Virus record (IMG/VR): IMGVR_UViG_3300038465_000091
Location: 124,001-188,000 of that record
DNA: 64,000 nt
From: a virus
Strand: one strand, 5' to 3'
The translations under genes and the position numbers were made by a program. Below, in pieces: positions 20,138 to 28,991 of the stretch (its first letter is position 1; every line of letters begins with the position of its first letter). The notes under the pieces were generated by a model, which did no database searches, was not told where the DNA came from, and saw nothing but the letters and a program-made list of their open reading frames with translations.

Positions 20138-22098
20138 ATGAAGAACAGACGCTCGCGGTTGAACACCCGCTCGACGAACCCGCCTGCCTCATCGCAGGCG
20201 CGGGCAGTGGCAAGACCGCTACTATGACCGCCCGAGTCAAATGGCTAATAGCTCATGGCGTCAAGCCCCGCCGTATAGCGGTTATTACGTTCACTAATCG
20301 TGCAGCGGGGGAGCTTGTAGCGCGTATAGGCGTGACCGATCCTCATTCCCCCGATTCTCCGCGTGTTAGCACCATCCACAGCTTGGCCTTATCCGCAATC
20401 CGCAAAAACCCCCTCGGTTTTGGTCTTCAAGAGAGAGTCTCTCCGCTGGATGATTACGATCAGAGTCAGATGATGAAGAAGATCATCGAGCGAGAGAAAA
20501 TTACCGACACAAATCCGTATGCCGTTTTGGAAAAGATTCAGTTTCATCGTGCTCGTGGCGTTGGATTTGTGGTGGACTATACCGAAGAAGTCGCCGAAGA
20601 AGCTGAGCGTATGTACAGTGGGTACCACCTGATGTCGGACACGGATTTGAAGCTTTGGGGATTATACCAAACCGAAAAAACACGAACGAACGTGCTCGAC
20701 TTCGATGACATGATTTTGTTGTGTAATAGGCGGTTTGCAACAGATGAGGATTGGAAACGGCGCATACAAGCGATGTGGGATCATGTGCTTGTCGATGAGG
20801 TTCAAGATATATCGAAGATTCAGTGGCAGTTCATCGAAGGTCTACTCGCACCCGACAACTTTAACCTATTCGTTGTTGGGGATTTGAACCAAAGTATCTA
20901 CTCATTTACCGGGGCGGCACCGTATCTCCTCAAACAATACAGCGAGAACTGGCGAAGTGTAGTTCCTCGCATGTACAAAATCGTCCGCAATCACCGCAGC
21001 GTACCTGAAATCGTTCGATTGGCTAACGTTATTCAATCTAAAATGGGCGAGGGTTCTATTCCGCTAAAAATGGAAAGCTGGCGTGGTGGAAATGGAGAAA
21101 GCGGCAAAATAGAAATCCTCAAAGGGGTCATGGCGTCAGAGATCGCCGCCGATATCGCTGTTGAGATTTTCAAAGACAACGAAAAGTTCCTGCGTGATGA
21201 ACGTACACGTGCCGAAGGTGGGACACCCCGAGAGTCACAAGCGAAACCGATCTCCTATCGAGAAAATTTCATTCTGGTAAGAGCCGCAATCCAGATTCGT
21301 GATATTGAAACTGAGCTAGTAAGGCGCAGAATTCCATACGTCGTGCGAGGAGGTCGGGGCTTACTCCAAACTGAAGAAGTTAGAGATGTACTAGCGTACA
21401 TGCGGTTGGCTACGAACCATAAAGATTTTATGGCTTTCGTTCGAGCCGCTCAGGTGCCTCGACGCGGGTGTGGCGAGGTTGCTTTGGAGAAAATCCGCGC
21501 CATAGCCAATGGTAAATACGACGGTGATCTAATCGCCGCCGCTGAGGGGGATAAAAATGCGAAGATCGCGTCCTTTGGCGGCGTTGTCAGACTCGTCACC
21601 CAATTTAGTGAGAACCCCGTTGCTATGCTTGAACGAACGCTTGCCTTGACCCAGTACACAACTTACATCAGCGACAAGTACAAAAGAGATAGTGGTAAAG
21701 TCAAAACCAAACTTGAGAATCTTGATCGTTTCGGTTCACTCATTGATGGGCTGGTTGCTGACGGCGCGATGACCGCTGAGGACATGATTTTCCAACTCAC
21801 GCTTGATCGTCCGAAAGATGACGATGAGTCGGGAGCCGTCACGATCAGCACAATTCATAGCGCCAAGGGACTAGAGGCCAAAAGAGTCTATGTTAATAAT
21901 GTAACAGAGGGCAGCCTCCCTCACAAATTTTCGTCTGGAAATGAAGAAGAAATTCGCGAAGAGAGGCGTTTGTTTTACGTCGCCTGCACACGAGCACGAG
22001 ATTATCTGATCCTGTGTATTCCTGCCCTGCTTCAGCAGGGTCCCAATGTTACTAACCTTCGGCCATCCCGTTTCTTGATAGAAATCGGCGTTGCCTAG
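20128..22098 (+). CDS. UvrD/Rep-type superfamily 1 DNA helicase
   Basis: An ATP-driven 3'-5' helicase for repair, replication or recombination. The 656 residues show motif I AGAGSGKT (about 23-30), motif Ia ITFTNRAAGEL, motif II VDEVQD, motif III near GDLNQSIYSF, motif IV/V region TISTIHSAKGLEA and motif VI FYVACTRARDYL. The motif order and length match UvrD-like enzymes. The start at ATG 20128 is weakly spaced but overlaps the upstream gene. All ATPase residues appear intact. Confidence 0.92.
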   Translation: MQLNEEQTLAVEHPLDEPACLIAGAGSGKTATMTARVKWLIAHGVKPRRIAVITFTNRAAGELVARIGVTDPHSPDSPRVSTIHSLALSAIRKNPLGFGLQERVSPLDDYDQSQMMKKIIEREKITDTNPYAVLEKIQFHRARGVGFVVDYTEEVAEEAERMYSGYHLMSDTDLKLWGLYQTEKTRTNVLDFDDMILLCNRRFATDEDWKRRIQAMWDHVLVDEVQDISKIQWQFIEGLLAPDNFNLFVVGDLNQSIYSFTGAAPYLLKQYSENWRSVVPRMYKIVRNHRSVPEIVRLANVIQSKMGEGSIPLKMESWRGGNGESGKIEILKGVMASEIAADIAVEIFKDNEKFLRDERTRAEGGTPRESQAKPISYRENFILVRAAIQIRDIETELVRRRIPYVVRGGRGLLQTEEVRDVLAYMRLATNHKDFMAFVRAAQVPRRGCGEVALEKIRAIANGKYDGDLIAAAEGDKNAKIASFGGVVRLVTQFSENPVAMLERTLALTQYTTYISDKYKRDSGKVKTKLENLDRFGSLIDGLVADGAMTAEDMIFQLTLDRPKDDDESGAVTISTIHSAKGLEAKRVYVNNVTEGSLPHKFSSGNEEEIREERRLFYVACTRARDYLILCIPALLQQGPNVTNLRPSRFLIEIGVA

Positions 22099-22105
22099 CT
22101 TTTTG

Positions 22106-22146
22106 AGTGTACTTTTTAGCCGAAATCAGTGTACACTAGGTAGAAT
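22106..22146 (+). promoter_or_regulatory. Possible promoter/operator with repeated AGTGTAC
   Basis: AGTGTAC at 22106-22112 and AGTGTACACT at 22128-22137 form both a direct and an inverted repeat; TAGAAT lies at 22141. The next gene starts at 22164 behind TGGAGGCGAG. Operator use is only inferred. Confidence 0.35.
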
Positions 22147-22163
22147 AGCCGCTGGAGGCGAGA

Positions 22164-22427
22164 ATGAGACAGGCTGAGAATAAACAAAAAACCGCCCAGA
22201 TTGAACGACTAAAGCGCAATGCGAAACCAAATGTCAGTCCCGCTGAATTTGCTGGCACCCAGATGGCGAATTTTCTGGAGTTGCTCTCCAAGCAATCCTA
22301 CATACCCGAGTGGTATCGTCGCGATGCCAAGAAACTCTACGAACGGTGGGACTCCATCTGCTCATTCCGCCTGAACAACCCTATCGTGGCGTCGGAACTG
22401 GAAAAGGAACTTTTCCCCAATGGCTAA
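22164..22427 (+). CDS. Small helical protein of unknown function
   Basis: An 87-residue protein with a strong GGAGGCGAG before ATG 22164. The N-terminal third is basic and Gln-rich (RQAENKQKTAQIERLKRN), the rest is helical with YIPEWYRRDAKKLYERW. It overlaps the next gene by 8 bases. No family recognised. Confidence 0.6.
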   Translation: MRQAENKQKTAQIERLKRNAKPNVSPAEFAGTQMANFLELLSKQSYIPEWYRRDAKKLYERWDSICSFRLNNPIVASELEKELFPNG

Positions 22428-22623
22428 GGATTACACGCAAGCCGAGCAGGTCATGGACACCGAACGGTGGACGACCGAGTTTTACATGGACACGCCAGAC
22501 GGTAGAATGAGCGTGAGAATGCCGAATTTTCTATCGAACGTCGAGCAGCAACGCCGCATGAAAGTGATTGAGGGCGCACTCAATGGAAGCGAAAGTACCA
22601 AACCGAAGTCTCTATATGGTTAG
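22420..22623 (+). CDS. Small protein of unknown function
   Basis: A 67-residue protein overlapping both neighbours. The centre (TTEFYMDTPDGRMSVRMPNF) looks like two beta strands joined by a turn; the end is a helix. No ribosome binding site other than within the preceding gene, so translational coupling is likely. Confidence 0.5.
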   Translation: MAKDYTQAEQVMDTERWTTEFYMDTPDGRMSVRMPNFLSNVEQQRRMKVIEGALNGSESTKPKSLYG

Positions 22624-23044
22624 AGAATTCATCGCCGCCCTACTACTCTCGGTGGTCGCTCAGGCCACACCCACTGTCCAGCATGTTCAGGAACGGGAAC
22701 CCGATTGGGGGTTCGTCCTTCGTGTGGAGGAGTACAAAGCGGTAGCCAACACCAACTACGGCGACACCAACGGTAGAGACCCCTTTCTCCCAGCTTGTGC
22801 CCATACGGTCGATCCGAGACCGGCAAACACACCGAGTCCAACGCTGAGCGATGGTGCTAACGTGGCGGTGAGCTTCATAATAGGTACGGACGGTCGAGTA
22901 TATAGCGTGTTCACGTTAAACGACGCCGACAACAGCCCTAATGCCCAAATCGTGATTAGAACGGTGGAAAGATGGAGATTTCATCCCGGCACATGCAACG
23001 AAGTGCCCGTTGATTCAGAGGGTTTGGTGCTGTTTAAGCGGTAA
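22616..23044 (+). CDS. Exported protein with TonB C-terminal-like domain
   Basis: A 142-residue protein. ATG 22616 gives a signal peptide (MVREFIAALLLSVVAQA, then TPTV); ATG 22583 is an alternative. Residues about 70-140 match the TonB-C pattern: VAVSFIIGTDGRVYSVFTL and VERWRFHPGT. TonB-C domains contact outer-membrane receptors. Without the usual inner-membrane anchor and Pro-rich linker, this copy would be a free periplasmic domain, which could interfere with host TonB-dependent transport or with entry of other phages. That role is inference. Confidence 0.65.
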   Translation: MVREFIAALLLSVVAQATPTVQHVQEREPDWGFVLRVEEYKAVANTNYGDTNGRDPFLPACAHTVDPRPANTPSPTLSDGANVAVSFIIGTDGRVYSVFTLNDADNSPNAQIVIRTVERWRFHPGTCNEVPVDSEGLVLFKR

Positions 23045-23045
23045 C

Positions 23046-23336
23046 CTAATTGTCAAAGTAGAAGTCCCACCCAGTCAGAGCGCCTTTTATGTCTTCGTCA
23101 TACTGATCGTCGTAGGGCATCCTGACGTGCCTTTTGGGGTTTTCCAGCAGATCGGCTTTAAGGGCAGCTTCATACTTACGCCAAGCAGTATTGCAAGCGA
23201 TCAAGTATTTGCCGCTCGCTGTCTCAAGGCTTTTCCAGAATTCTTCATCCAGATGTTGCTGCTTCCTACCCTCAGGTTCTACGGGATTGACCACGGCAAG
23301 AGCGGTGGATGGGGTTTGTGCTTTTTTCTTCGCCAT
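23046..23336 (-). CDS. Small minus-strand protein of unknown function
   Basis: A 96-residue protein that starts MAKKKAQTPSTALAVV and continues with a helical, acidic C-terminal half containing several Trp and Tyr residues. It converges on the TonB-C gene, ending one base after it, and diverges from the gene at 23375. The ATG follows a TATTAA box after eight bases (leaderless). The rich composition and exact fit into the gap support it as real. Function unknown. Confidence 0.6.
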   Translation of the reverse strand: MAKKKAQTPSTALAVVNPVEPEGRKQQHLDEEFWKSLETASGKYLIACNTAWRKYEAALKADLLENPKRHVRMPYDDQYDEDIKGALTGWDFYFDN

Positions 23337-23340
23337 GCTA

Positions 23341-23370
23341 CTGTTTAATACCCAAACCGCAGTATTTATA
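23341..23370. promoter_or_regulatory. Divergent promoter pair with repeated 16-base element
   Basis: On the minus strand TTTGGGTATTAAACAG (23356-23341) lies before the gene ending at 23046; the same 16 bases occur on the + strand at 47527-47542. On the + strand CAGTATTTATA (23360-23370) lies four bases before ATG 23375. Both directions appear leaderless. Confidence 0.5.
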
Positions 23371-23374
23371 GTAC

Positions 23375-24151
23375 ATGAATAACAATTTTAAGGGCTCTCC
23401 CTTCTGGCAAGAAGTTCGCACTGGTCTCTTTGTGATACGCGATTACGAGTGGCGTAAAGCACTCCTGACACTCCCCGAAATGCTCGATACGGAGTTGGTC
23501 GTCAGGGGACTTCAGACCAATCAGCAGATACTTAGTTCGGGCTTTACTGGACATGCAATTATCCGTGGCCTTCCCGTCGATACCACCCCCAACGCCGATA
23601 TTCTCGCCGCCGCATTGATGCCTGACGGCTACTACAATCAAGAAGCGTTGTTCCTCCAATGGATGTACCACTACTACATTCTCGAAGGCGTGGGCGATGG
23701 CTTCCGCGAGACCCCGCTCGCACAGTGGTCAAAAGGGATGCTCCAAATGATCGAACAAACGCTACATTTCATGGTGTTTGTTTCGGCGGTGATGTGCTTG
23801 CTTGAGGATGGTGTAATCAAGGGAGCCCCGACCAAAGATGGTATGGCCGCTCTTTTGCCGATGGTGCAGTTAAAGATCGAAAAAATCACAGAGACTCTTT
23901 TATCTAAGACCGCCGACTACGGCGAAAGCTTCCGCCGCCACGGGCTACAGGGCACCGTTCCTCGCATCTGGGATAAAATGGCCCGCTACGCCCAACTGAG
24001 TGCTCTAGGCAGAACGGCAAACTACGAACCGAAGGCGGATGCGATCAAGGATTTGCTGGGCTATTGTGTAATTGCATGGAGCCTCGTTTTGGAAGTTTCT
24101 CTTCCCGAAGATTTGCCAGTGGCTCCTACTACTGGTACAATACAAGCATGA
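23375..24151 (+). CDS. Protein with DUF1599-like C-terminal domain
   Basis: A 258-residue protein. The C-terminal half (about residues 165-245: LLSKTADYGESFRRHG, then a DKMARYAQLS helix and LLGYCVIAWSL) resembles DUF1599, the nucleotide-modification-associated domain 1 found in phages with modified DNA or nucleotide metabolism. The N-terminal half is unassigned. It appears leaderless and overlaps the following gene by ATGA. The family call is by motif pattern only. Confidence 0.5.
   Translation: MNNNFKGSPFWQEVRTGLFVIRDYEWRKALLTLPEMLDTELVVRGLQTNQQILSSGFTGHAIIRGLPVDTTPNADILAAALMPDGYYNQEALFLQWMYHYYILEGVGDGFRETPLAQWSKGMLQMIEQTLHFMVFVSAVMCLLEDGVIKGAPTKDGMAALLPMVQLKIEKITETLLSKTADYGESFRRHGLQGTVPRIWDKMARYAQLSALGRTANYEPKADAIKDLLGYCVIAWSLVLEVSLPEDLPVAPTTGTIQA
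24113..24141 (+). promoter_or_regulatory. Internal leaderless promoter
   Basis: TTGCCA, 17 bases, TACAAT preceded by TGG, then six bases to ATG 24148. It lies inside the end of the preceding gene. Confidence 0.45.
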
Positions 24152-24453
24152 GAAAACTCACAAAGAAACGAGACACATTGCTTCGCCAAGCCGCAGCCGC
24201 ACTTCGCAAATCCCTCGATCCCGATCTCAAGATCGTTGCCAAACACCTGAAAGGCGGGCTTGAAGCCGTCAACTATCTTTTCGAGGCGACCGACGCCGCC
24301 CGCAAGAAGGTCCCCACACAATTCGAGATCGAACCCATCACCATTACCAGCACCAACAAGAAAACAACGGGCGACCTTTTGGCCGCAAGGTGGTTGATCG
24401 CTATTGTTTCGGAGCACGCCAGATATGTCATCGAAAATCAAGCTGCCATCTGA
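24148..24453 (+). CDS. Small basic helical protein
   Basis: A 101-residue protein, Lys/Arg/Ala-rich in the first half (RKLTKKRDTLLRQAAAALRK) with a central helix and a beta-like ITITSTNKK turn. It overlaps both neighbours. No family recognised; nucleic-acid binding is possible from composition. Confidence 0.55.
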   Translation: MRKLTKKRDTLLRQAAAALRKSLDPDLKIVAKHLKGGLEAVNYLFEATDAARKKVPTQFEIEPITITSTNKKTTGDLLAARWLIAIVSEHARYVIENQAAI

Positions 24454-24796
24454 GGAATTTCTCCCACCAGTCACGAAGTACTGCGATACAGTGGGACATC
24501 TCATGTCGGAACTCAGGAGTAGGTTCCCGCTTGATGAACACCACGAGTCGGGCTTGGCTCGGTCGCTCGGTGTTTTCTTGGGGTATTGCTATGGAAAAGT
24601 GGTAGCGGACCTAGAAGCCATCAAACCCTCCCCTGTTTTGACTCGCGAAGAGTGGGATGTAGCCTCGGAGGAAATAAAACGAGTACATCTGCGCTGGCAA
24701 TCGAATTTGAAATACATTAAGCAGAGGAACCGCCACTACGTTGAGATGGTCGGTTATCGGGGACTATCGAATGACAATGCCGAACTGGAGACGTAA
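24425..24796 (+). CDS. Helical protein of unknown function
   Basis: A 123-residue, mostly helical protein from ATG 24425, overlapping the genes on both sides by about 26-29 bases. Charged helices dominate (EEWDVASEEIKRVHLRWQ). No motif recognised. Confidence 0.55.
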   Translation: MSSKIKLPSEEFLPPVTKYCDTVGHLMSELRSRFPLDEHHESGLARSLGVFLGYCYGKVVADLEAIKPSPVLTREEWDVASEEIKRVHLRWQSNLKYIKQRNRHYVEMVGYRGLSNDNAELET

Positions 24797-25160
24797 GTAC
24801 AGGATGGGGCTGGTGCTCCATGATGGCTACTTCTGCTACGGCTGGAAACACGGTTGGATTCCGTGGGCACCCGAGTGGTTTAAGCACGCCGTCGTTCACG
24901 TGTGGAATTCCATCTACTGCATGAGGCAGGGGCACGATACCACGCTGGTTGATCTGTACAAGGCGCTTCTAGCAGAAGGCGAAGACCCCGAACCGCCCAA
25001 CTGCTCTCGTTGTCTCACCGAACTCCCCGTTGACGGAAAGTACGTTACCCCTGTGAAGGAGCCTTGGTGGAAGAAACCGCCGACGAAGGAAGAGATTGCC
25101 GAGTGGAAAGAACTAGCTGAACAGCCCGATCCCCCAGAAGACTTTCCTGATCCCAGTTAA
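24771..25160 (+). CDS. Small Trp-rich protein with one CxxC pair
   Basis: A 129-residue protein. ATG 24771 is taken since the longer frame from 24741 runs in the preceding gene. The first half is rich in Trp and Tyr; CSRCL lies near residue 83; the C-terminus is Pro/Glu-rich. No family recognised. It ends 40 bases before a convergent broken kinase gene. Confidence 0.55.
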   Translation: MTMPNWRRKYRMGLVLHDGYFCYGWKHGWIPWAPEWFKHAVVHVWNSIYCMRQGHDTTLVDLYKALLAEGEDPEPPNCSRCLTELPVDGKYVTPVKEPWWKKPPTKEEIAEWKELAEQPDPPEDFPDPS

Positions 25161-25202
25161 CCTCTAACCAAAAATTTCCGATTAGGTCACGAACGGTCAC
25201 GT

Positions 25203-25678
25203 CTAGAGCCCGAGCGTCCGCCTCTGTCCGCTGCGTACGAGATTCAGGATCGTAACTTCTGGCCGTGGGTGGATGAAAACATTATAGGTGTCAAAGGAAG
25301 GTTCGATATCTTGAATAACCGCCTTGAGGTTCTGGTAGTACGGGTGGTTTTGGCAATAGAGAAGACACTGAGCAATCGGTGAATCGCTGACAGCTACCTC
25401 GACACCATGTCGTTTAAGTCGCAACACCCGCTCATAGGTCTCTCCGACCATGAGAATCTGGTTGTCGAGAAGTTGTGGCGGGACCGTGTTGGGTACGCCG
25501 CCGTAGATGAGGTCGCGGCTCGGTTCGTATAGCAAATCTGCCCTAACCCCCGCTTTTTCAGCCTATACGCCAGATAGTAGCTAAAAGTGGTTTTACCCGC
25601 CCCGTCCGCCGCACAGGTTGAAAAGTACCATTCGCCGATCCCTCTAATTATTGATACTGGATTCTTAAGCAGGGGCAC
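25203..25678 (-). pseudogene. Broken P-loop kinase/ATPase (AAA_28 or NadR-like)
   Basis: Two minus-strand frames together make one P-loop protein. The first holds WYFSTCAADGAGKTTFSYY (Walker A GADGAGKTT-like) up to LKKRG; the second continues YEPSRDLIYGG, DNQILMVGETYERV and VAVSDSPIAQCLLY, the DSP motif of small phage nucleotide kinases. They are joined by a frame change at a run of five C on the + strand (25547-25551); one extra base would restore the frame. The start is also odd: GAGGG precedes an ATG (25619) in the wrong frame, while the correct frame has only GTG 25678. Two defects point to decay more than to a single error. Confidence 0.6.
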
Positions 25679-25686
25679 CCACTTTT

Positions 25687-26715
25687 ATGGTCACTTTTAC
25701 CCAAGGAATGACATTAGGGCCGAGCAATCTCAGCATCTTAGTACGGGATGCAACTGGGGCTCTAGTTGACCCCGTTCTCATCAACTATACCATCTTTCAC
25801 GTTACCGACCAACTCCCGTTGAAAATTACGCAGGCGTATGAATGGGATTTGCACCAACCGCAAAATATGACGGGTGGACCTCCGTTGCCGAACGAAGACG
25901 TGCAGTTGGCTGGACCTCCTCAACAGGTTCCTACTCGTGTGTCGCAGGGGGCTTACTATGTAAACCAATTTATTCCGACCACGTGGAAGGGCGTCTACCG
26001 TTTGGTGTGGAACATTCAGATGTACTCTTCTGAATGTCCAGTGGACACCATAGTTGAGGTATTCGTAGTTCAAAGCATCGACCCGCTTAATCCGAGTTTT
26101 GAAGCACCCTCGGTGATCGTCGCCGTTCCAGACTCCATCGCCAATTCAGGGATGACCACTCCCGCCATGTTCGCCAAGGCTGTAATGTACGTTCGTGAGC
26201 TTCTGTCGGATACGAACCCCGACCGTAACTACCATTTCCGCCCACCGACACCGGGCCGCGTGGTCGCTGGGTATAACACTCGCGTAGGCTACATTTGGTT
26301 GGATGCGTCGATCCTGATGCATCTGGATATGAGTATCAGCATGTTGAATCTCTACAACCCAATGAATCTCTACAACTGGACGCTGGACACCATTCCGAGA
26401 GATTGGGGTCGCATTGCCGCACTCGGAGCAGCCGCGTTTTGCCTTAAGCAGGAAGGCAATCGCTGGGCAGCCGATCAATTCAGCTATTCGTTGAATGGTG
26501 TGAGCTTGGACATCAACAAGGCCGACTTGTATAGTGGCTTGGGCGAAACGTACATGCAGCAATTTAATACCATGGCACCGCTTGTGACGGCAAATCGTCC
26601 GATGAGTGTGGGATTAAGACAACAAAGATGGCTTTTGGGAGCTTTAATCCCTTTCCCGTTTATTTGGCCGCAACTTGTTCAGATGTTTCACATTATTCAT
26701 CATTTGGTGCGATAA
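25687..26715 (+). CDS. Virion structural protein (neck or connector candidate)
   Basis: A 342-residue protein that opens the late region. The N-terminal part (1-135) is beta-rich (LSILVRDATGALVDPVLINY, Ig-like), the C-terminal part helical with a LGAAAFCLKQEGNRWAADQF segment. The mix of an Ig-like N-domain and a helical C-domain occurs in phage neck and connector proteins, but no exact family can be named. Its neighbours are all late genes. Confidence 0.5.
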   Translation: MVTFTQGMTLGPSNLSILVRDATGALVDPVLINYTIFHVTDQLPLKITQAYEWDLHQPQNMTGGPPLPNEDVQLAGPPQQVPTRVSQGAYYVNQFIPTTWKGVYRLVWNIQMYSSECPVDTIVEVFVVQSIDPLNPSFEAPSVIVAVPDSIANSGMTTPAMFAKAVMYVRELLSDTNPDRNYHFRPPTPGRVVAGYNTRVGYIWLDASILMHLDMSISMLNLYNPMNLYNWTLDTIPRDWGRIAALGAAAFCLKQEGNRWAADQFSYSLNGVSLDINKADLYSGLGETYMQQFNTMAPLVTANRPMSVGLRQQRWLLGALIPFPFIWPQLVQMFHIIHHLVR

Positions 26716-26743
26716 CTTAGCGGCTTACATTTTCCGACTTCTT

Positions 26744-26758
26744 CAGTATTAGATAGAG
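26744..26758 (+). promoter_or_regulatory. CAGTATTAG promoter-like motif
   Basis: CTTACA at 26724 region, 17 bases, TATTAG. The motif CAGTATTAGATAG closely repeats those at 4381, 5558 and 9138. It precedes a freestanding GIY-YIG gene. Confidence 0.4.
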
Positions 26759-26766
26759 AGGTCGAA

Positions 26767-27495
26767 ATGTTCATCTACCTAATCGTCAACCACATCACAG
26801 GCAAATATTACGTCGGACAGCACAAGGGTGATGACCTACAGCATTACCTTCAACAGAAATTTTATGAGGCGGAACGCCACTTAAAAGGCCGATCTTACCT
26901 TTATCATTCCATCCGCAAGCATGGGCGAGAGGCTTTCACTATCCACGCCCTCCTATCCGACATTCAAACTCGACCCGAGCTTGACGCCTATGAACGAGAC
27001 TTCATCGCCTTCCTCAGAAGTCAGGACTCAGAATATGGCTACAATATTTGCCGTGGTGGTGAAGGATTTACTGGACCGCACACAGAAGAGACAAAAAGGA
27101 AGAACACTGAAAACTCCTTAGCAACGTGGCAGGACCCAGTAATCCGAGCGCGAAGGGTGAAGAACCAAAAACAAGTGCGTGACGCTCGTGGCGGCTCTTT
27201 TCTTACAGCGGAATCGGTCACGAAAATCAAAGCCGCCCGTGCTGTTCAAGACGAAACTCCACGAATTGCGGGCTGTCAAAAGTACGCAGAGGAACACAAA
27301 GAGGAAATGTCCACACGCCTGTCCCACGAAGCCCACGTGCTGGGCGGCAAGGCTGGATCACGTGAAGCCAAACAACGAGCCGCTAGAATTAGTGTGCAGA
27401 ATGGCAGCTACGCTAAGGCTCAACATCAGCGTTGGCACGTCAACCGTGGGCGAACGAACTCATTCTGCGCGTTTTGCCGCCCGTCAGCCGACTAG
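26767..27495 (+). CDS. GIY-YIG homing endonuclease
   Basis: A 242-residue freestanding nuclease. The GIY-YIG domain lies at the N-terminus: YLIVNHITGKYYVGQ (GIY and YVG strands), then a helix with HSIRKHGREAF and an E in AYERDFI; GYNICRGGEG closes it. A basic C-terminal half with Lys/Arg helices should bind DNA (NUMOD-like, THTEETKRKN at its start). It interrupts the run of virion genes, as mobile homing genes do. It has its own promoter-like motif and a GAGAGG ribosome binding site. Confidence 0.85.
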   Translation: MFIYLIVNHITGKYYVGQHKGDDLQHYLQQKFYEAERHLKGRSYLYHSIRKHGREAFTIHALLSDIQTRPELDAYERDFIAFLRSQDSEYGYNICRGGEGFTGPHTEETKRKNTENSLATWQDPVIRARRVKNQKQVRDARGGSFLTAESVTKIKAARAVQDETPRIAGCQKYAEEHKEEMSTRLSHEAHVLGGKAGSREAKQRAARISVQNGSYAKAQHQRWHVNRGRTNSFCAFCRPSAD

Positions 27496-27521
27496 CGATT
27501 TATTACTTAGGGAAGGAAGGT

Positions 27522-27629
27522 ATGAAACCCATTTGGTTCAAAAAAGAATGGATATGCCCAAAGTGCCGAGTCAAGGCTATATGGATTCACAATCATTGGG
27601 TGTGTGATTGTAAGGGACAAACATGGTAA
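27522..27629 (+). CDS. 35-residue zinc-ribbon peptide
   Basis: A short frame with GGAAGG before ATG 27522, containing CPKC and, 14 residues later, CDC. The four-Cys pattern is a minimal zinc ribbon. It overlaps the start of the next virion gene, which suggests coupling. Confidence 0.5.
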   Translation: MKPIWFKKEWICPKCRVKAIWIHNHWVCDCKGQTW

Positions 27630-28960
27630 CTAATCTGTTGGTGATGAATTCGAGCTACGTCGGCAGCCGTGACCTCTGGTGGGTTGAGGACCCAGAAGCA
27701 AAGAAAGGTTACAATGTCTACCGAGCTTTTGACCATCCAAGCAACTGGCATAAAATCAACCCCTATCCATGGGTGGGGCACTTCTATCGAGATCAGTCGG
27801 CTCTCGAAGATGTTCTTTACACCGTAGAAGATAAAGACTGGCTCGAACGCGGTAACGGTCTTGGTCGCTGGGGCTTCCGCATTCCAGACTTCCCGTACTC
27901 CGATGTGGTGCAGGGCCGCCCCGTGCTGGCGAACAGCCCATACGGTGTTAACGGCTCCATCATCGTCACCGTCATTTTAGACGGACAACCTTTCTTACCC
28001 ATCAAGGTCTCGGGGCTCGACAAGAGCATCTGGCTGCAAATGGACAACACTGTGCCTCTGGGCGGTGCCGTGAGTGCCTACCCCATAAAATCAAACGGAA
28101 CGGTGTGGCAAGCCGACTATTCCGGCGTGCAGAAATTCCAAGTCCAGTACAAGAAGCTCCACAACTTTGTCGAGATTTACGAGTCGATGGTCAGAACCTT
28201 CTATACGGTCGTGCCCGTGGGAACGGATGGTGAACTCCACAAGCCGGGAGCGAAAGACACGATGATCGTCAACACGATGGAGGTTGATAAGATCACATGG
28301 GAATATCAGGAGATGATCCGCCGCAACCAGTGGATTTTTGAGGAAGTGGGCGAGCCCGCGTACCTGATGTTCAAGAAGACTCGCGGGAAACTTTGCGGTT
28401 GCTCCGATACGGGGCTGGGCCAAGCTCGCAGTACATGTCCCTCCTGCTTTGGCGTTGGTATCGTGGGCGGCTATTACGGTCCATACGATTTCATTTTTGT
28501 TGACCCCGACACTGCCTTGAGCGTGGAACTTAACGAAGGCGGCAGGAAAGTGACTCGTGGTTCTCAAAGTTACCTCGGTCCTACGCCCATCATTCAGGCT
28601 GGCGACTTGATTATTCGCCGTAACGCCGAGCGTCTAGTGATAGGGCCAGTGGTCTATAAGCAACCTCGCGGTGTCCTTCTTCAGCAGGATTTCACCGCAA
28701 CCTTGATAGATGAGGGGGATACGCGGTACTTGATCCCGATCAATACAGGCTTGCCTACGATCCACAATCCAGTTGTTCGCCCCAATCCAAACGACGGCGA
28801 GTCGGGACCGTTTGTCGGAGGTAAGGGGCCTTCTGGCGGACCAAATCCCACGGGCAGTGGGGAGCCCATTTTCGATCCCCGCACGGTTCCCGGCAAGGAT
28901 TGGGAGAATCGAAACATACCAATCGGTCGTTCCGTTACTTTTGGCAAAATCCAAACGTAA
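27623..28960 (+). CDS. Virion structural protein with internal zinc ribbon
   Basis: A 445-residue protein, beta-rich, with an internal CGCSDTGLGQARSTCPSC motif (about residues 255-275) followed by GGYYGPYDFIFVDPD. I recall comparable cysteine inserts in head-tail joining proteins of large phages, but cannot name the family. The Gly/Pro/Asn-rich region at about 390-420 may be a flexible linker. Late-gene position supports a virion role. Confidence 0.55.
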   Translation: MVTNLLVMNSSYVGSRDLWWVEDPEAKKGYNVYRAFDHPSNWHKINPYPWVGHFYRDQSALEDVLYTVEDKDWLERGNGLGRWGFRIPDFPYSDVVQGRPVLANSPYGVNGSIIVTVILDGQPFLPIKVSGLDKSIWLQMDNTVPLGGAVSAYPIKSNGTVWQADYSGVQKFQVQYKKLHNFVEIYESMVRTFYTVVPVGTDGELHKPGAKDTMIVNTMEVDKITWEYQEMIRRNQWIFEEVGEPAYLMFKKTRGKLCGCSDTGLGQARSTCPSCFGVGIVGGYYGPYDFIFVDPDTALSVELNEGGRKVTRGSQSYLGPTPIIQAGDLIIRRNAERLVIGPVVYKQPRGVLLQQDFTATLIDEGDTRYLIPINTGLPTIHNPVVRPNPNDGESGPFVGGKGPSGGPNPTGSGEPIFDPRTVPGKDWENRNIPIGRSVTFGKIQT

Positions 28961-28991
28961 ACCAACTTTCGGAGACCTATTTAGAGGACGT

